A stretch of 64,000 nt of DNA from Chitinophagaceae bacterium UBA2375 (GCA_002343985.1 DDTB01000026.1:62360-126359), one strand, 5' to 3'. Counted from the stretch's first letter, positions 35,493-44,405 are shown. Notes: generated from the letters alone by a model not told the origin. Program-made: numbers and translations.

Positions 35493-35522
35493 ATTTGCTT
35501 TCAAATTTTTGGTTAGCTTCGG
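35493..35522 (+). repeat. 30-bp direct repeat, copy 1
   Basis: Begins ATTTGCTTTC and ends TAGCTTCGG. Identical over 30 bases to 35570-35599; unit spacing is 77 bases. Flanks differ immediately on both sides. Confidence 0.8.
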
Positions 35523-35569
35523 CTACCAACATCCCGTGAAGCTGATGCCGTATTTGTTACTCAGTTGTG

Positions 35570-35599
35570 ATTTGCTTTCAAATTTTTGGTTAGCTTCGG
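35570..35599 (+). repeat. 30-bp direct repeat, copy 2
   Basis: Perfect second copy of 35493-35522. Confidence 0.8.
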
Positions 35600-35683
35600 T
35601 TAACGACAACATGCAATGTTGTCTACATATCACCCTCTTTCAATTTTGCAAATTGAGTAACAGGTATTGAATTCCATACACCA

Positions 35684-35743
35684 TTCATCCCTTTTCACAA
35701 AAACCTGTTAAACGAATTTTAAAAATTGCCGTCATACAAGGTT
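35684..35743 (+). promoter_or_regulatory. Candidate ECF-sigma-type promoter module, copy B
   Basis: TTCATCCC at 35684, GTTAAAC at 35707-35713 and CGTCATACA from 35730, with the same internal distances as copy A (23 bases from block one to block two; AAC-N16-CGTC). Sits about 100 bases before ATG 35842. Confidence 0.5.
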
Positions 35744-35841
35744 GGGCGCTTGCATTCATATATTTTTACCCTGCTGGCCTGGCTTTGCTTATTGGAGTCA
35801 GCGAATTATCACGACATTTTTATTGTTCACTAAATCATGCA

Positions 35842-36708
35842 ATGATGAAAAAATGTTTTTGGGTAATGCTGTTGGGTTTTCTGGGTTTGGACCTGGCGGC
35901 GCAGACAGACAAAGAATTAAAAAGCATACAAGATAGTTTGTTTATTGTGGAAGTGGAGGATAAACGCGAGCCCGATAAAGTATTGCATGCCGAACCTTTA
36001 TACATTGACCTGATCCGCGACCTGGGCGCGAGGAAAGGGGAAAAGGAATGGAATGTCGCTATTGGCCTGGCTGATAACAATGATTACGATAAATATACCG
36101 CGCTGATTGAATATGAGTGGGCCCCCATCAACCGGCTTGGCCTCGAAATTGAACTGCCATTTACCATGTATTACCCGGCCAAAGGACAAACCTCAGCGCC
36201 GGGTAGTAAATTGAATAGCATTAAATTGGCCGGACAATATTCATTTTATGTGTCTGAGAAACATAAAACGAGCATGGCCATTGGATACATCCATGAATTT
36301 GAATTACCGGAATTCAGGGAATATGGTAAATCTGTCTTAATCAGGGGAAATATCTACAATCCTTTTTTTATAGCAGCAAAAAGGTGGGGAAACCAGTTTC
36401 ATACTTTGCTGTACACAGGTCCTGCAGTTATGCATCATTTTGCCAGCAATAGTGTTTCCACAAGCTGGCAAATCAACAGCAATTTCCATTACATGATTAC
36501 AGGAACAAGGAATTTTATCGGAGTGGAATTGAATAAAACTGTGTTGGGTAAACAGTTTGATATGACCATCAGACCGCAGATGCGTGTTAGCATTACAGAT
36601 AATTTATTGGTGGGGATTGTTACAGGCATTCCCATTAGTAAGGCAAACGAAAGGTTTAGTACCTTCATTCGCCTGATATATGAACCCGGGCATAAGAAGC
36701 ATGGATAA
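35842..36708 (+). CDS. Exported protein of unknown function, probable outer-membrane beta-barrel
   Basis: 288 residues from ATG 35842 (a second ATG at 35845 is equally likely); the frame is open to 35785 without a signal. The signal peptide is CFWVMLLGFLGLDLAAQT. A striking conserved block HAEPLYIDLIRDLGARKG (about 50-67) precedes repeated amphipathic strands (WAPINRLGLEIELPFTMYY, HKTSMAIGYIHEFELPE, FIGVELNKTVLG), consistent with a small barrel. I recall the HAEPLYIDLIRDLGA block as recurrent in Bacteroidota but know no function. Preceded by promoter module B. Confidence 0.6.
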   Translation: MMKKCFWVMLLGFLGLDLAAQTDKELKSIQDSLFIVEVEDKREPDKVLHAEPLYIDLIRDLGARKGEKEWNVAIGLADNNDYDKYTALIEYEWAPINRLGLEIELPFTMYYPAKGQTSAPGSKLNSIKLAGQYSFYVSEKHKTSMAIGYIHEFELPEFREYGKSVLIRGNIYNPFFIAAKRWGNQFHTLLYTGPAVMHHFASNSVSTSWQINSNFHYMITGTRNFIGVELNKTVLGKQFDMTIRPQMRVSITDNLLVGIVTGIPISKANERFSTFIRLIYEPGHKKHG

Positions 36709-36796
36709 TGTATCATTCACTATTCAATCTCAGTCGTTTTGCAGGGACGTTTCAAGAATATGATCCATGTCAGCAACAAAGTCCTGCCAGGCCATC

Positions 36797-36826
36797 AAAA
36801 AAAATCCCGTTCTGAAGAACGGGATT
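36797..36826 (-). terminator. Intrinsic terminator for the M1 peptidase gene
   Basis: 10-bp perfect stem AATCCCGTTC/GAACGGGATT with loop TGAA (36803-36826). On the minus strand it is followed by eight U's, 23 bases past the stop at 36849. Confidence 0.8.
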
Positions 36827-36848
36827 GATATGTAGGACCGGGTGATGT

Positions 36849-39227
36849 TTATTTGATTTCCTTTTGCATCGGGTTCACACCGGGCGGGGCGTTGCGTCGG
36901 CGCGGGCCTTCATCGCTGCGTGACTTAAACAACTGGAAACGGCTGGGTTGCTCAAAGCTCGGCCAGGTATTGTTCTTCTCGTTAATGTCTGCGGTTTCAC
37001 GCATCGGGTCAAGTTTGATGGATGCCACCTGCTTGTTTTTCAGGAATGCCTTTGTGACCTTGTTTTCATTCTTGCGCCAGATATATACCGGTATTCTGTC
37101 AGTTTCCTTGCTGCCATCCACATAAGTCCACTCTACAATAATCGGCATCACCAAACCGCCTTTATTGCTGAACGTGAGTTCATACATGAACTTATTTCCC
37201 GCAATGTGCTGCCTTTCATCTTCGGTATATGCTTCCGTAACAGACTCGGGGATGTTGACCTGGAATGGCGTGCTGTCAACCTTTGCCAAACCACGCGCGT
37301 ACCTCCAGTAAAAATCACGCAGGGATGTGTCCGCATCGGTGGCGAACCGGATGCGGCGATCCTGTCGGTTGCGGATTTTTGAGATGTCTTCAAAATTGTT
37401 CAAAATAGGTTTGCCCACAGGTTGTGTTATTGTACGTACCTCCGTTTTTCGGGGTTCCGCTTTCACCGAATCGAGGATGGCCCATTTCACGGTGTCGAGC
37501 GCGATATCGCAAGGGTCGGTGTTGTAAAACCATCCGCGCCAGAACCAGTCTAGGTCCTCCGCCGTAGCGTCTTCCATGGTGCGGAAGAAATCGGCCGGTG
37601 CCGGGTGCTTAAAGGCCCAGCGGCGGGAGTACTCTTTAAATGCGTAATCAAACAATTCCCTGCCAAGGATCGTTTCGCGGAGGATGTTCAAACCGGTTGC
37701 GGGCTTGCTGTACGCGTTGGGGCCAAACTGGATGATGTTTTCGCTGTTCGTCATGATCGGCTCAAGCTGGTCTTTCGGCAGTTTCATATAATCCACAATC
37801 TTATATGCCGGTCCCTTGCTTACGGGGAATTTATTGTCCCATAATTCTTCCGCGAGGTATTCCACAAAGGAGTTCAGGCCTTCGTCCATCCAGGTCCACT
37901 GGCGCTCATCGCTGTTGATGATCATGGGGAAGAAGTTGTGGCCCACTTCGTGGATCACCACGCCGAGCATGCCGTTCTTGGTACCTTCGCTGTAAGTGCC
38001 GTCTTTTTCGCAACGGCCGAAGTTGAAACAGATCATCGGGTACTCCATACCGTTAGCTGCTTCGAGGCTTTGCGCCACCGGGTAAGGGTAGGGGATGGTG
38101 AACTGCGAATAAACTTTGATGGTATGCGCTACGGCTTTTGTGCTGTACTTACGGTACAGGTTATACGCTTCCTTGCCATATGCGCTCATGCACATCACTT
38201 TCTTTCCTTCCACATACGCGGGCATCGCGTCCCATATAAATTTGCGGCTGCTGCCCCAGGCAAAATCGCGCACCATGTCTGCCTTGAAAACCCAGGTCTT
38301 CTTGCGGGTTGATTTTTGTTTTTCTTTTTCTTTCGCTTCATCCAGGGTTACGATCTCCACAACGTCTTTCGCGTTCTGCGCCTGCTGCCAGCGCTTCATT
38401 TCAGTGGGGGAAAGCACCTGCTGGTAGTTCTGGCACTGGCCGGTCGACATCACCACATGGTCCGCGGGAACTGTCATGCTAACCGTGAAATTGCCAAAGG
38501 TCAGCGCGAACTCACCTGTGCCGGTGAACTGCTTGTTCTGCCATCCCTGGTTATCGCTGTACACGCAAAGGCGTGGGTACCATTGTGTGATGGTGTACAG
38601 GTCGTTACCGTCTTCCGCGAAATATTCGTAACCCCCGCGGCCACCCATCTTCATGCGGTCAACCAGGTAATAATCCCAATCCACATTAAACACAAAACGC
38701 TGCCCGGGCTTCAGCGGCTGGGGTAGGTCAACACGCATCATGGTTTTTTGGATGGTATATTTCAAAGGGGTTCCTGTGGCGGTTGTCACCTTGCGGATGT
38801 TCACCCCATATTCTTTATCTGATTTGCCCTGGATGCGGTCAATGGCTTCCGCAGTCAGGTTTTTGTTCATGCTGCTGCTGTTTTCATATCCCGCGTTATT
38901 GGTTTTGCTATGCTGGTTCTCATCCAACTGCAGCCAGAGGTATGTCAGTACATCCGGCGAGTTATTGCTGTATGTAATCGTTTCTTTACCGATCAGGCGG
39001 CGGTTGGGTTCATCCAGTTCGCAAGTGATATTGTAGTCGCAACGCTGTTGCCAGTACTTGGGGCCCGGCGCGCCGCTGGCCGTGCGGTACTCATTCGGCG
39101 TGGGAAGGATGCTGCCCAATTGCTCAAAACGGTTGCCGTGGTTGCTGCCCGGGTTGTTACGGATGTCCTGGGCCATCAACCCAAGGCTGCAGCATGCCGC
39201 CGACAGTAACATGAACAGTTTTCTCAT
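36849..39227 (-). CDS. M1-family zinc metallopeptidase, secreted
   Basis: 792 residues with a signal peptide ending LGLMAQD. An aminopeptidase-N-like beta-saddle domain (about 60-290) precedes the gluzincin catalytic domain: HEVGH near residue 390 and the third zinc ligand Glu in WMDEGLNSFVEYLAEE some 20 residues on. The GAMEN-type exopeptidase motif is written GMEYP (AANGMEYPMICF), as in this Bacteroidota branch. The C-terminal region is Arg-rich and basic (RSDEGPRRRNAPPG). Divergent promoter region is short; HupE/UreJ lies just upstream on the same strand. Confidence 0.88.
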   Translation of the reverse strand: MRKLFMLLSAACCSLGLMAQDIRNNPGSNHGNRFEQLGSILPTPNEYRTASGAPGPKYWQQRCDYNITCELDEPNRRLIGKETITYSNNSPDVLTYLWLQLDENQHSKTNNAGYENSSSMNKNLTAEAIDRIQGKSDKEYGVNIRKVTTATGTPLKYTIQKTMMRVDLPQPLKPGQRFVFNVDWDYYLVDRMKMGGRGGYEYFAEDGNDLYTITQWYPRLCVYSDNQGWQNKQFTGTGEFALTFGNFTVSMTVPADHVVMSTGQCQNYQQVLSPTEMKRWQQAQNAKDVVEIVTLDEAKEKEKQKSTRKKTWVFKADMVRDFAWGSSRKFIWDAMPAYVEGKKVMCMSAYGKEAYNLYRKYSTKAVAHTIKVYSQFTIPYPYPVAQSLEAANGMEYPMICFNFGRCEKDGTYSEGTKNGMLGVVIHEVGHNFFPMIINSDERQWTWMDEGLNSFVEYLAEELWDNKFPVSKGPAYKIVDYMKLPKDQLEPIMTNSENIIQFGPNAYSKPATGLNILRETILGRELFDYAFKEYSRRWAFKHPAPADFFRTMEDATAEDLDWFWRGWFYNTDPCDIALDTVKWAILDSVKAEPRKTEVRTITQPVGKPILNNFEDISKIRNRQDRRIRFATDADTSLRDFYWRYARGLAKVDSTPFQVNIPESVTEAYTEDERQHIAGNKFMYELTFSNKGGLVMPIIVEWTYVDGSKETDRIPVYIWRKNENKVTKAFLKNKQVASIKLDPMRETADINEKNNTWPSFEQPSRFQLFKSRSDEGPRRRNAPPGVNPMQKEIK

Positions 39228-39266
39228 GATATTTTATTTATATGTGCTTTGTAAAATACGCAAATT

Positions 39267-39854
39267 TCACGAACCGGATAAGGGCCATCGTTCTATGCAA
39301 AACCATCCTGCCACCAGCATCGCGATCACGGAGAGGCTGATCACCCATATATTTCGGTTTAGTTTCAGTTTATCCACCAGGATCCAGTTCAGCAGGAGCA
39401 GTACAGTTACCACGAGGATCTGCCCCAATTCCACTCCGATATTAAAGCCCAGCAATGGTTTCCAGATCGACTGGCTTTTGGCCAGCGTCATGCGGATGGT
39501 GTTCGCAAAGCCCATGCCATGTATCAAGCCAATCAAGAGGGCAATGCTGTAATTCAGGTATTGCGCGCCGATGCTGAAACCGGGCTTCCTCAGGTTGAAC
39601 AATGCTGTCAGCACAATGGTCAGCGGGATCAGGAACTCCACCCATGCGGAATCAACCCGCAGGATGTCTAATGTGCTTAATACCAGGGTAGCCGAATGGC
39701 CTATGGTAAAAGCGGTGACCAGAATCAGTACCTGCTTCCATTTTGAAACCGCATAAATGGCGGTTAATGCCATAAGGAAAAGCAGGTGGTCTAAAGCATC
39801 CGCGCTGATGATATGTTCCCAGCCCAGACTAAAATAAAAGCTAAATTCATTCAT
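39267..39854 (-). CDS. HupE/UreJ-family membrane protein
   Basis: 195 residues from ATG 39854 (MNEFSFYFSLGWEHIISADALDHLLF), the normal family start. Six to seven helices with the conserved His/Asp cluster in helix 1 (HIISADALDHLLF), FTIGHSATLVL and LIGLIHGMGFA. Relatives handle nickel or, in eukaryote-like members, other metals; some are annotated as peptidase-associated. The M1 peptidase starts 39 bases downstream on the same strand, so both may be one transcript; a DUF6702 gene is divergent 84 bases away. Confidence 0.8.
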   Translation of the reverse strand: MNEFSFYFSLGWEHIISADALDHLLFLMALTAIYAVSKWKQVLILVTAFTIGHSATLVLSTLDILRVDSAWVEFLIPLTIVLTALFNLRKPGFSIGAQYLNYSIALLIGLIHGMGFANTIRMTLAKSQSIWKPLLGFNIGVELGQILVVTVLLLLNWILVDKLKLNRNIWVISLSVIAMLVAGWFCIERWPLSGS

Positions 39855-39938
39855 AGCCGATCCAGCGAGCCTTGCAGGCCTTATTTTTGTGGTCAAATAT
39901 CCTGAATACCTTCAGGGTTTGCGAAAATAGGAGGTTAA

Positions 39939-40445
39939 ATGGTATCAATATTATGTAAATGGCTGCTGGCCGCTCATTTTTTATGGGTGCAGCCTGCCCT
40001 GCCCGCGCACCCGATCTATGTGAGCGTTGTGGAGATCGAACATAATGCCGCGGAGAAATCGCTGGAAATCAGTTGCCGCATCTTTACGGATGATTTTGAA
40101 AAAACGCTGCGGGAAGTATATCCCGTGAAGATTGATTTACTGAACCCCGCCCTGCATGAGGCCATGGGAAAATATGTATCGGGTTATGTTCGCGACCACC
40201 TGAAGCTGAGCGTGAATGGGAAGCCTGTCAGTTTGCGTTACCTGGGGTACGAAGAAGTGGAAGAAGCCATCAGCAGTTATTACCAGGTGGATGCGGTGGA
40301 GTCTGTCGGCAGGATCGATATTGAAAACGATATTTTATACACGTATAAGCAGGAGCAAATGGGGATCATGCACCTAACGGTGAAGGGTGAACGAAAAAGC
40401 CTGCGTTTGCTGAACCCGGATAAAAAAGCGACGGTTTCCTTTTAA
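39939..40445 (+). CDS. DUF6702-family exported protein
   Basis: 168 residues with a signal peptide ending LPAHP (about residue 23) and the DUF6702 pattern: HPIYVSVVEIEHN, CRIFTDDFEKTLRE and a C-terminal beta-sandwich with KGERKSLRLLNPDKKATVSF. Function unknown. In my experience of this phylum the family accompanies HupE/UreJ and M1 peptidase genes, as here. Its stop abuts the convergent CNNM gene with no gap (TAATTA). Confidence 0.7.
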   Translation: MVSILCKWLLAAHFLWVQPALPAHPIYVSVVEIEHNAAEKSLEISCRIFTDDFEKTLREVYPVKIDLLNPALHEAMGKYVSGYVRDHLKLSVNGKPVSLRYLGYEEVEEAISSYYQVDAVESVGRIDIENDILYTYKQEQMGIMHLTVKGERKSLRLLNPDKKATVSF

Positions 40446-41747
40446 TTATTCCTCTTCCATTTTCTCCCGGATATCTTCAGGGATATTGACCAGGATTTTA
40501 TCGATGCGCTGGCCATCCATATCAATGACTTCGAACCGGAATCCGCGCCATTCAAAGGTTTCGCCGGTATTGGGGATATGTTCCAATAGGTTGAGGGTGA
40601 AACCGGCAACGGTATCGAAATCGGTTTCGTCGGCATCCATCCAGTCGGTTACGCTGAAATAACTCAGGAAATCATAAAAAGGTATTTGCGCGTCAACCAG
40701 GAAACTTCCATCTTCCCTTTTCATGATCTCATATTCTTCCTGTCCGGTTTGCGGAACATCGCCGATGATGGCTTCCATGATGTCGTTCAGGGTGATCATA
40801 CCTTCGAGCGTACCGTATTCATTCACCACAAAACAACTGTGAATTTTGGTGGCTTTGAATTTTTCGAGTACCTGGTAAGGCGTATTGTTTTCGGGAACAA
40901 AGATGGCCGGTTTGAGCAGGGTTTCCATTTTGGTTTCCGGAGATACTTTGAGCATATCTTTTACATACACCAGACCCTTTACATAGTCAATACTGCCTTC
41001 GCAGGCTGGGTAGGTGGAGTACACGATTTCACTGAACCCGTTTAGTACATCCTTAACCGTTGCCTGCAGGTCAACCCAAACCATATCGGTTCGGTGGGTC
41101 ATGAGTGATGTGATGTTCCTGTCGCTCAAGTGGAAAACCCTTTCAATAATTTCCTTTTCATCTTCTTCGATGGTGCCGTGTTCGCTGCCTTCGGAGATCA
41201 TGGCTTTGATTTCCTCTTCAGTGATGGAACTGTCGTCGGCCTTGCTGATATTCAGGATTTTTGACAGGATATTGGTGAGTTTGGTGAGCAGCCAAACCAA
41301 TGGGTGTACCAGCCTGGACAGGAAATTCATTGGCCCGGCCACCATCCGGGAAATTTTTTCCGCCTTGAGCAGCCCGATTTTTTTTGGGATCAGTTCCCCC
41401 AACAGGATGGATAAGAATGTAACGATGATGACCACCAGTGTGGTTGCAATGGTATCGGCATAAGGTTTCAGGGCGCTGAATTGCTCAAAAAAGGGTGCCA
41501 TGTCCTTTCCGAACTTCTCGCCGGAGTACACACCCGTCAGGATGGAGATCAGGGTAATGCCGATTTGAACGGTGCTAAGGAATTTCTCGGGGTTTTCCAC
41601 GAGGTCCAGGGCCTTACGGGCACGGTCGTCGCCTTTATTGGCCTGTGCTTCCAGCCTGGCCCTGCGGGCGCTTACGAGGGCAATCTCGCTCATCACGAAC
41701 AGGGCATTGACAAAGATCAGGATAAGCAATATGATAACTTCCGTCAT
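40446..41747 (-). CDS. CNNM/CorC-family (hemolysin C-like) membrane transporter
   Basis: 433 residues: CNNM (DUF21) membrane domain with about four helices (1-190), two CBS domains (about 205-330: RTDMVWVDLQATVKDVL, and VVNEYGTLEGMITLNDIMEAI) and a C-terminal CorC_HlyC domain (about 345-425). Likely exports or senses divalent cations such as Mg2+; the name 'hemolysin' is historical. ATG at 41747; the PAP2 gene ends 10 bases upstream on the same strand, suggesting a two-gene unit. Confidence 0.88.
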   Translation of the reverse strand: MTEVIILLILIFVNALFVMSEIALVSARRARLEAQANKGDDRARKALDLVENPEKFLSTVQIGITLISILTGVYSGEKFGKDMAPFFEQFSALKPYADTIATTLVVIIVTFLSILLGELIPKKIGLLKAEKISRMVAGPMNFLSRLVHPLVWLLTKLTNILSKILNISKADDSSITEEEIKAMISEGSEHGTIEEDEKEIIERVFHLSDRNITSLMTHRTDMVWVDLQATVKDVLNGFSEIVYSTYPACEGSIDYVKGLVYVKDMLKVSPETKMETLLKPAIFVPENNTPYQVLEKFKATKIHSCFVVNEYGTLEGMITLNDIMEAIIGDVPQTGQEEYEIMKREDGSFLVDAQIPFYDFLSYFSVTDWMDADETDFDTVAGFTLNLLEHIPNTGETFEWRGFRFEVIDMDGQRIDKILVNIPEDIREKMEEE

Positions 41748-41756
41748 TATGTTGGT

Positions 41757-42320
41757 TTAAGCCAGGATATGGTACCGATGGTATATCCGGGATGACAAAT
41801 ATCCGAAAAACGTACCAATTAGCGCACCTGCGGCTACATCAAGCGGATAATGCACACCTACATACACTTGCGCGTATATAATAATGAATGCCCATGCAAA
41901 GAATAACCAGGCCCATTTTCCGATATGGCGGTGCAGGGTGGCATAGAGGTACATGGCAAGCCCGAAATGATTGGTCGCGTGGGAGGAGGTGAAACTGGAG
42001 CTTTGCGGCCGGTAATTTAGCAGGAACCGCATGCTGTCGGCCAAAGAAGGGTCGTTGCATGGCCTGGTGCGCATCACATGGTTTTTAATGAGTCCGCTGG
42101 AGACAAGGTCCGTAACCATGGGCGTGCATATGGCAAACAATAGCCACCACCATCCCTGTTGTTTGAAATTCCGGAATACAAACAAAATCATGAAAAGATA
42201 AAAGGGTACCCAGGTCATAGAGTTCCGGATAAAGGGCATGATGACATCAAAAAAACGGTTATGCCATTCCCCGTTTATGTGCTTGAACAGGAACCGGTCG
42301 GCTTCAAAGAGGTAGTCCAT
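41757..42320 (-). CDS. PAP2-superfamily membrane phosphatase
   Basis: 187 residues with about five helices and the three PAP2 motifs: K-x6-RP (KNHVMRTRP, about 73-81), the S-S-H motif in SSFTSSHATNHFG (about 108-120) and VYVGVHYPLD with the catalytic His (about 155-164). The usual Arg before the third motif is Gln (AQVYVG), a variant common in Bacteroidota. May dephosphorylate undecaprenyl or phosphatidate lipids. Followed 9 bases later by the CNNM gene. Confidence 0.85.
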   Translation of the reverse strand: MDYLFEADRFLFKHINGEWHNRFFDVIMPFIRNSMTWVPFYLFMILFVFRNFKQQGWWWLLFAICTPMVTDLVSSGLIKNHVMRTRPCNDPSLADSMRFLLNYRPQSSSFTSSHATNHFGLAMYLYATLHRHIGKWAWLFFAWAFIIIYAQVYVGVHYPLDVAAGALIGTFFGYLSSRIYHRYHILA

Positions 42321-42401
42321 GCGGGTTTGCGTAGGGGTTTGACAAGCATTACAATTTAATCTGCTAATTTAGCGCATATTTTTTTCAGACCGACAACAGA
42401 T

Positions 42402-44378
42402 ATGAAACGATTGCCGAGGTTGATCAGATGGGTCCTGGGTGTTTGCCTGCTCCTGCTTTTGCTCATGTCTGCTTACCGCTTATTCTTTTTCTTTCATTAC
42501 CGGGGCGAAAACAGGCCTTTCAGTGGTTCGGCCTTTTGGTTGGGCGTTCGGTACGACCTGAGGGTTGTTTCCGTGTTGGGTTTGCTGATGGTCACCTTAA
42601 CCAGTATAGGCTGGCTAAACCCTTTTCTGCGGCCCGCGGCCATCAGGCGCTGGACATGGATACTCTCCATTATTTTCCTGGCCTTCCTGGTTTTGTATGG
42701 CGCAGATTTTTATCATTACGACTACCTCAAACAAAGGCTGAACGCGTCGGTGCTGAATTTCCTGGAAGACATGGCGATTTCTGCGGGCATGATGTGGCAA
42801 ACCTATCCTTTGATACGGATCACCCTTGCCCTGGCCTTCGTGTTATGGCTCTTTGCGCTTTGGCACAGGCGCTTTTTACATAAGGTTGTACTTAGCAAGC
42901 CTTACCCCCTGAAAAAGTATAACCGCTTTGCCATCTATTTCTTACTCGTTGTTTCATTTGGCGTGGGCATCTTCGGAAGGCTGGGGCAGTACCCCCTGCG
43001 GTGGAGCGATGCGTTTTCATTCAGCGATGAATTTAAATCGCATACGGCGCTGAACCCATTCCAGAGTTTTTTCAGCACATTGAGTTTCAGGAAATCGGGA
43101 TATGACCTTGCAAAAATGCGTTTATACTATCCCGTTATGTCGGATTACCTGGGCGTTGACAGGCCGGATAGCACGGCCATGCGCTTTGACCGGAAAAGGG
43201 AATTCCCGGCATCCAATCAACGGCCCAATGTGGTACTGGTGATCTGCGAAAGTTTCAGCGCGTACATGAGTTCCATGTATTGGAACCCTTTGAACAGCAC
43301 GCCGTATTTTGACAGTTTAACCCGGCAGGGTGTATTTTTCGATCGTTGTTTCACGCCGGCATTTGGAACGGCAAGGGGTGTATGGGCGGTGATCACCGGC
43401 ATCCCGGATGTGGAACAGCCCAAAACAGCCAGCAGGAACCCGCTCGCGGTTGACCAGCATACGATCATCAACGATTTGGATGGATATGAGAAAATGTATT
43501 TTTTAGGCGGCAGTACAACCTGGGCCAATATCCGGGGGTTGCTGAACAATAATATCGCGGGACTGCGCATTTACGAAGAAGAGCATTTCCGCGCGGAGAA
43601 AGTGGACGTTTGGGGGATATCAGACAAGAACCTGTTCCTGGAGGCGAACAAAATACTGTCCGCTGAGCGCAAGCCTTTTTTTGCCATCATTCAAACAGCC
43701 GACAACCATCGCCCCTACACCATTCCTGAAGAAGATATCGGGGCCTTTCAGAAACTGTCATTGCCTGAAGCCGAGTTAAAGGCGAATGGTTTTGAAAACA
43801 ACGCGCAGTATAACGCGTTCCGCTACACCGATTTCACTTTTAAAACATTTGTGGAAGCCGCTAAAAATGAAGCTTATTTTGATAATACCATATTTGTATT
43901 TGTAGGTGATCACGGGCTCAGGGGCAACCCGGGTACCAGGTTCCCTTCCGTGTACTCACGGCAAGGTATACACGCGGAGCATGTGCCATTGCTCTTTTAT
44001 GCGCCGGGTATGCTGCCGCCGGCCCGGGTGCATGATGTCTGCTCACAGCTCGATATCCTGCCTACGCTGGGTGGATTACTGAAACGAAACCATGTGAATA
44101 CGACCCTGGGAAGGGACTTGTTCGACAGCAGCAGAAAAACGGAACCCATGGCGTTTATCGCCGACCCAGACCTGCATACCATCGCGCTCGCCGGTAACGG
44201 GTATTATTACGGGCGTAATTTGCGGACAGGAGAGAAGGAATTTGTATCGATGATCAATGATCGCCCGGTGCAAGCCACAAAAGAAACAGACAGCATCCAC
44301 CGACGTATGGCATACCTAACCGAAGCCTGGTATGAAACATCGAGGTACCTGCTGCTCAATAACCGGAAAAAGAACTGA
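42402..44378 (+). CDS. LTA-synthase-like membrane sulfatase-fold transferase, paralogue 1
   Basis: 658 residues: about five N-terminal transmembrane helices (1-190), then an extracytoplasmic alkaline-phosphatase/sulfatase-fold domain with metal ligand Glu in VLVICESFSAYM, nucleophile Thr in FGTARGVWAVITGIP (about residue 325) and the DH pair in VFVGDHGLRG. This is the architecture of phosphoglycerol/phosphoethanolamine transferases. Gram-negative cells lack lipoteichoic acid, so it more likely decorates a periplasmic glycan or LPS. Followed 61 bases later by a paralogue. Confidence 0.85.
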   Translation: MKRLPRLIRWVLGVCLLLLLLMSAYRLFFFFHYRGENRPFSGSAFWLGVRYDLRVVSVLGLLMVTLTSIGWLNPFLRPAAIRRWTWILSIIFLAFLVLYGADFYHYDYLKQRLNASVLNFLEDMAISAGMMWQTYPLIRITLALAFVLWLFALWHRRFLHKVVLSKPYPLKKYNRFAIYFLLVVSFGVGIFGRLGQYPLRWSDAFSFSDEFKSHTALNPFQSFFSTLSFRKSGYDLAKMRLYYPVMSDYLGVDRPDSTAMRFDRKREFPASNQRPNVVLVICESFSAYMSSMYWNPLNSTPYFDSLTRQGVFFDRCFTPAFGTARGVWAVITGIPDVEQPKTASRNPLAVDQHTIINDLDGYEKMYFLGGSTTWANIRGLLNNNIAGLRIYEEEHFRAEKVDVWGISDKNLFLEANKILSAERKPFFAIIQTADNHRPYTIPEEDIGAFQKLSLPEAELKANGFENNAQYNAFRYTDFTFKTFVEAAKNEAYFDNTIFVFVGDHGLRGNPGTRFPSVYSRQGIHAEHVPLLFYAPGMLPPARVHDVCSQLDILPTLGGLLKRNHVNTTLGRDLFDSSRKTEPMAFIADPDLHTIALAGNGYYYGRNLRTGEKEFVSMINDRPVQATKETDSIHRRMAYLTEAWYETSRYLLLNNRKKN

Positions 44379-44397
44379 GCAAATCCGCTCCAGACCC

Positions 44398-44405
44398 TAC
44401 CTTTG
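44398..44405 (+). promoter_or_regulatory. -7 promoter box (TACCTTTG) for paralogue 2
   Basis: Exact TAnnTTTG match, 34 bases before ATG 44440; supports that start over the longer frame from 44332. Confidence 0.5.

Larger units (their letters stand above)
35453..35841. other. 389-bp intergenic region with direct repeats and second promoter module
   Basis: Non-coding and AT-rich. It carries a 30-bp perfect direct repeat (35493-35522 and 35570-35599) and the second ECF-like promoter module (35684-35743), about 100 bases before the next start. No RNA gene recognised. Confidence 0.6.

Noticed and set aside
40446..41747. Hemolysin (toxin) gene
   Set aside because: The CNNM-CBS-CorC layout is that of a cation transporter family; the hemolysin name has no functional support here.
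41757..42320. PAP2 protein as inactive because the third-motif Arg is Gln
   Set aside because: The other motif residues are intact and this variant appears regularly in Bacteroidota PAP2 proteins.
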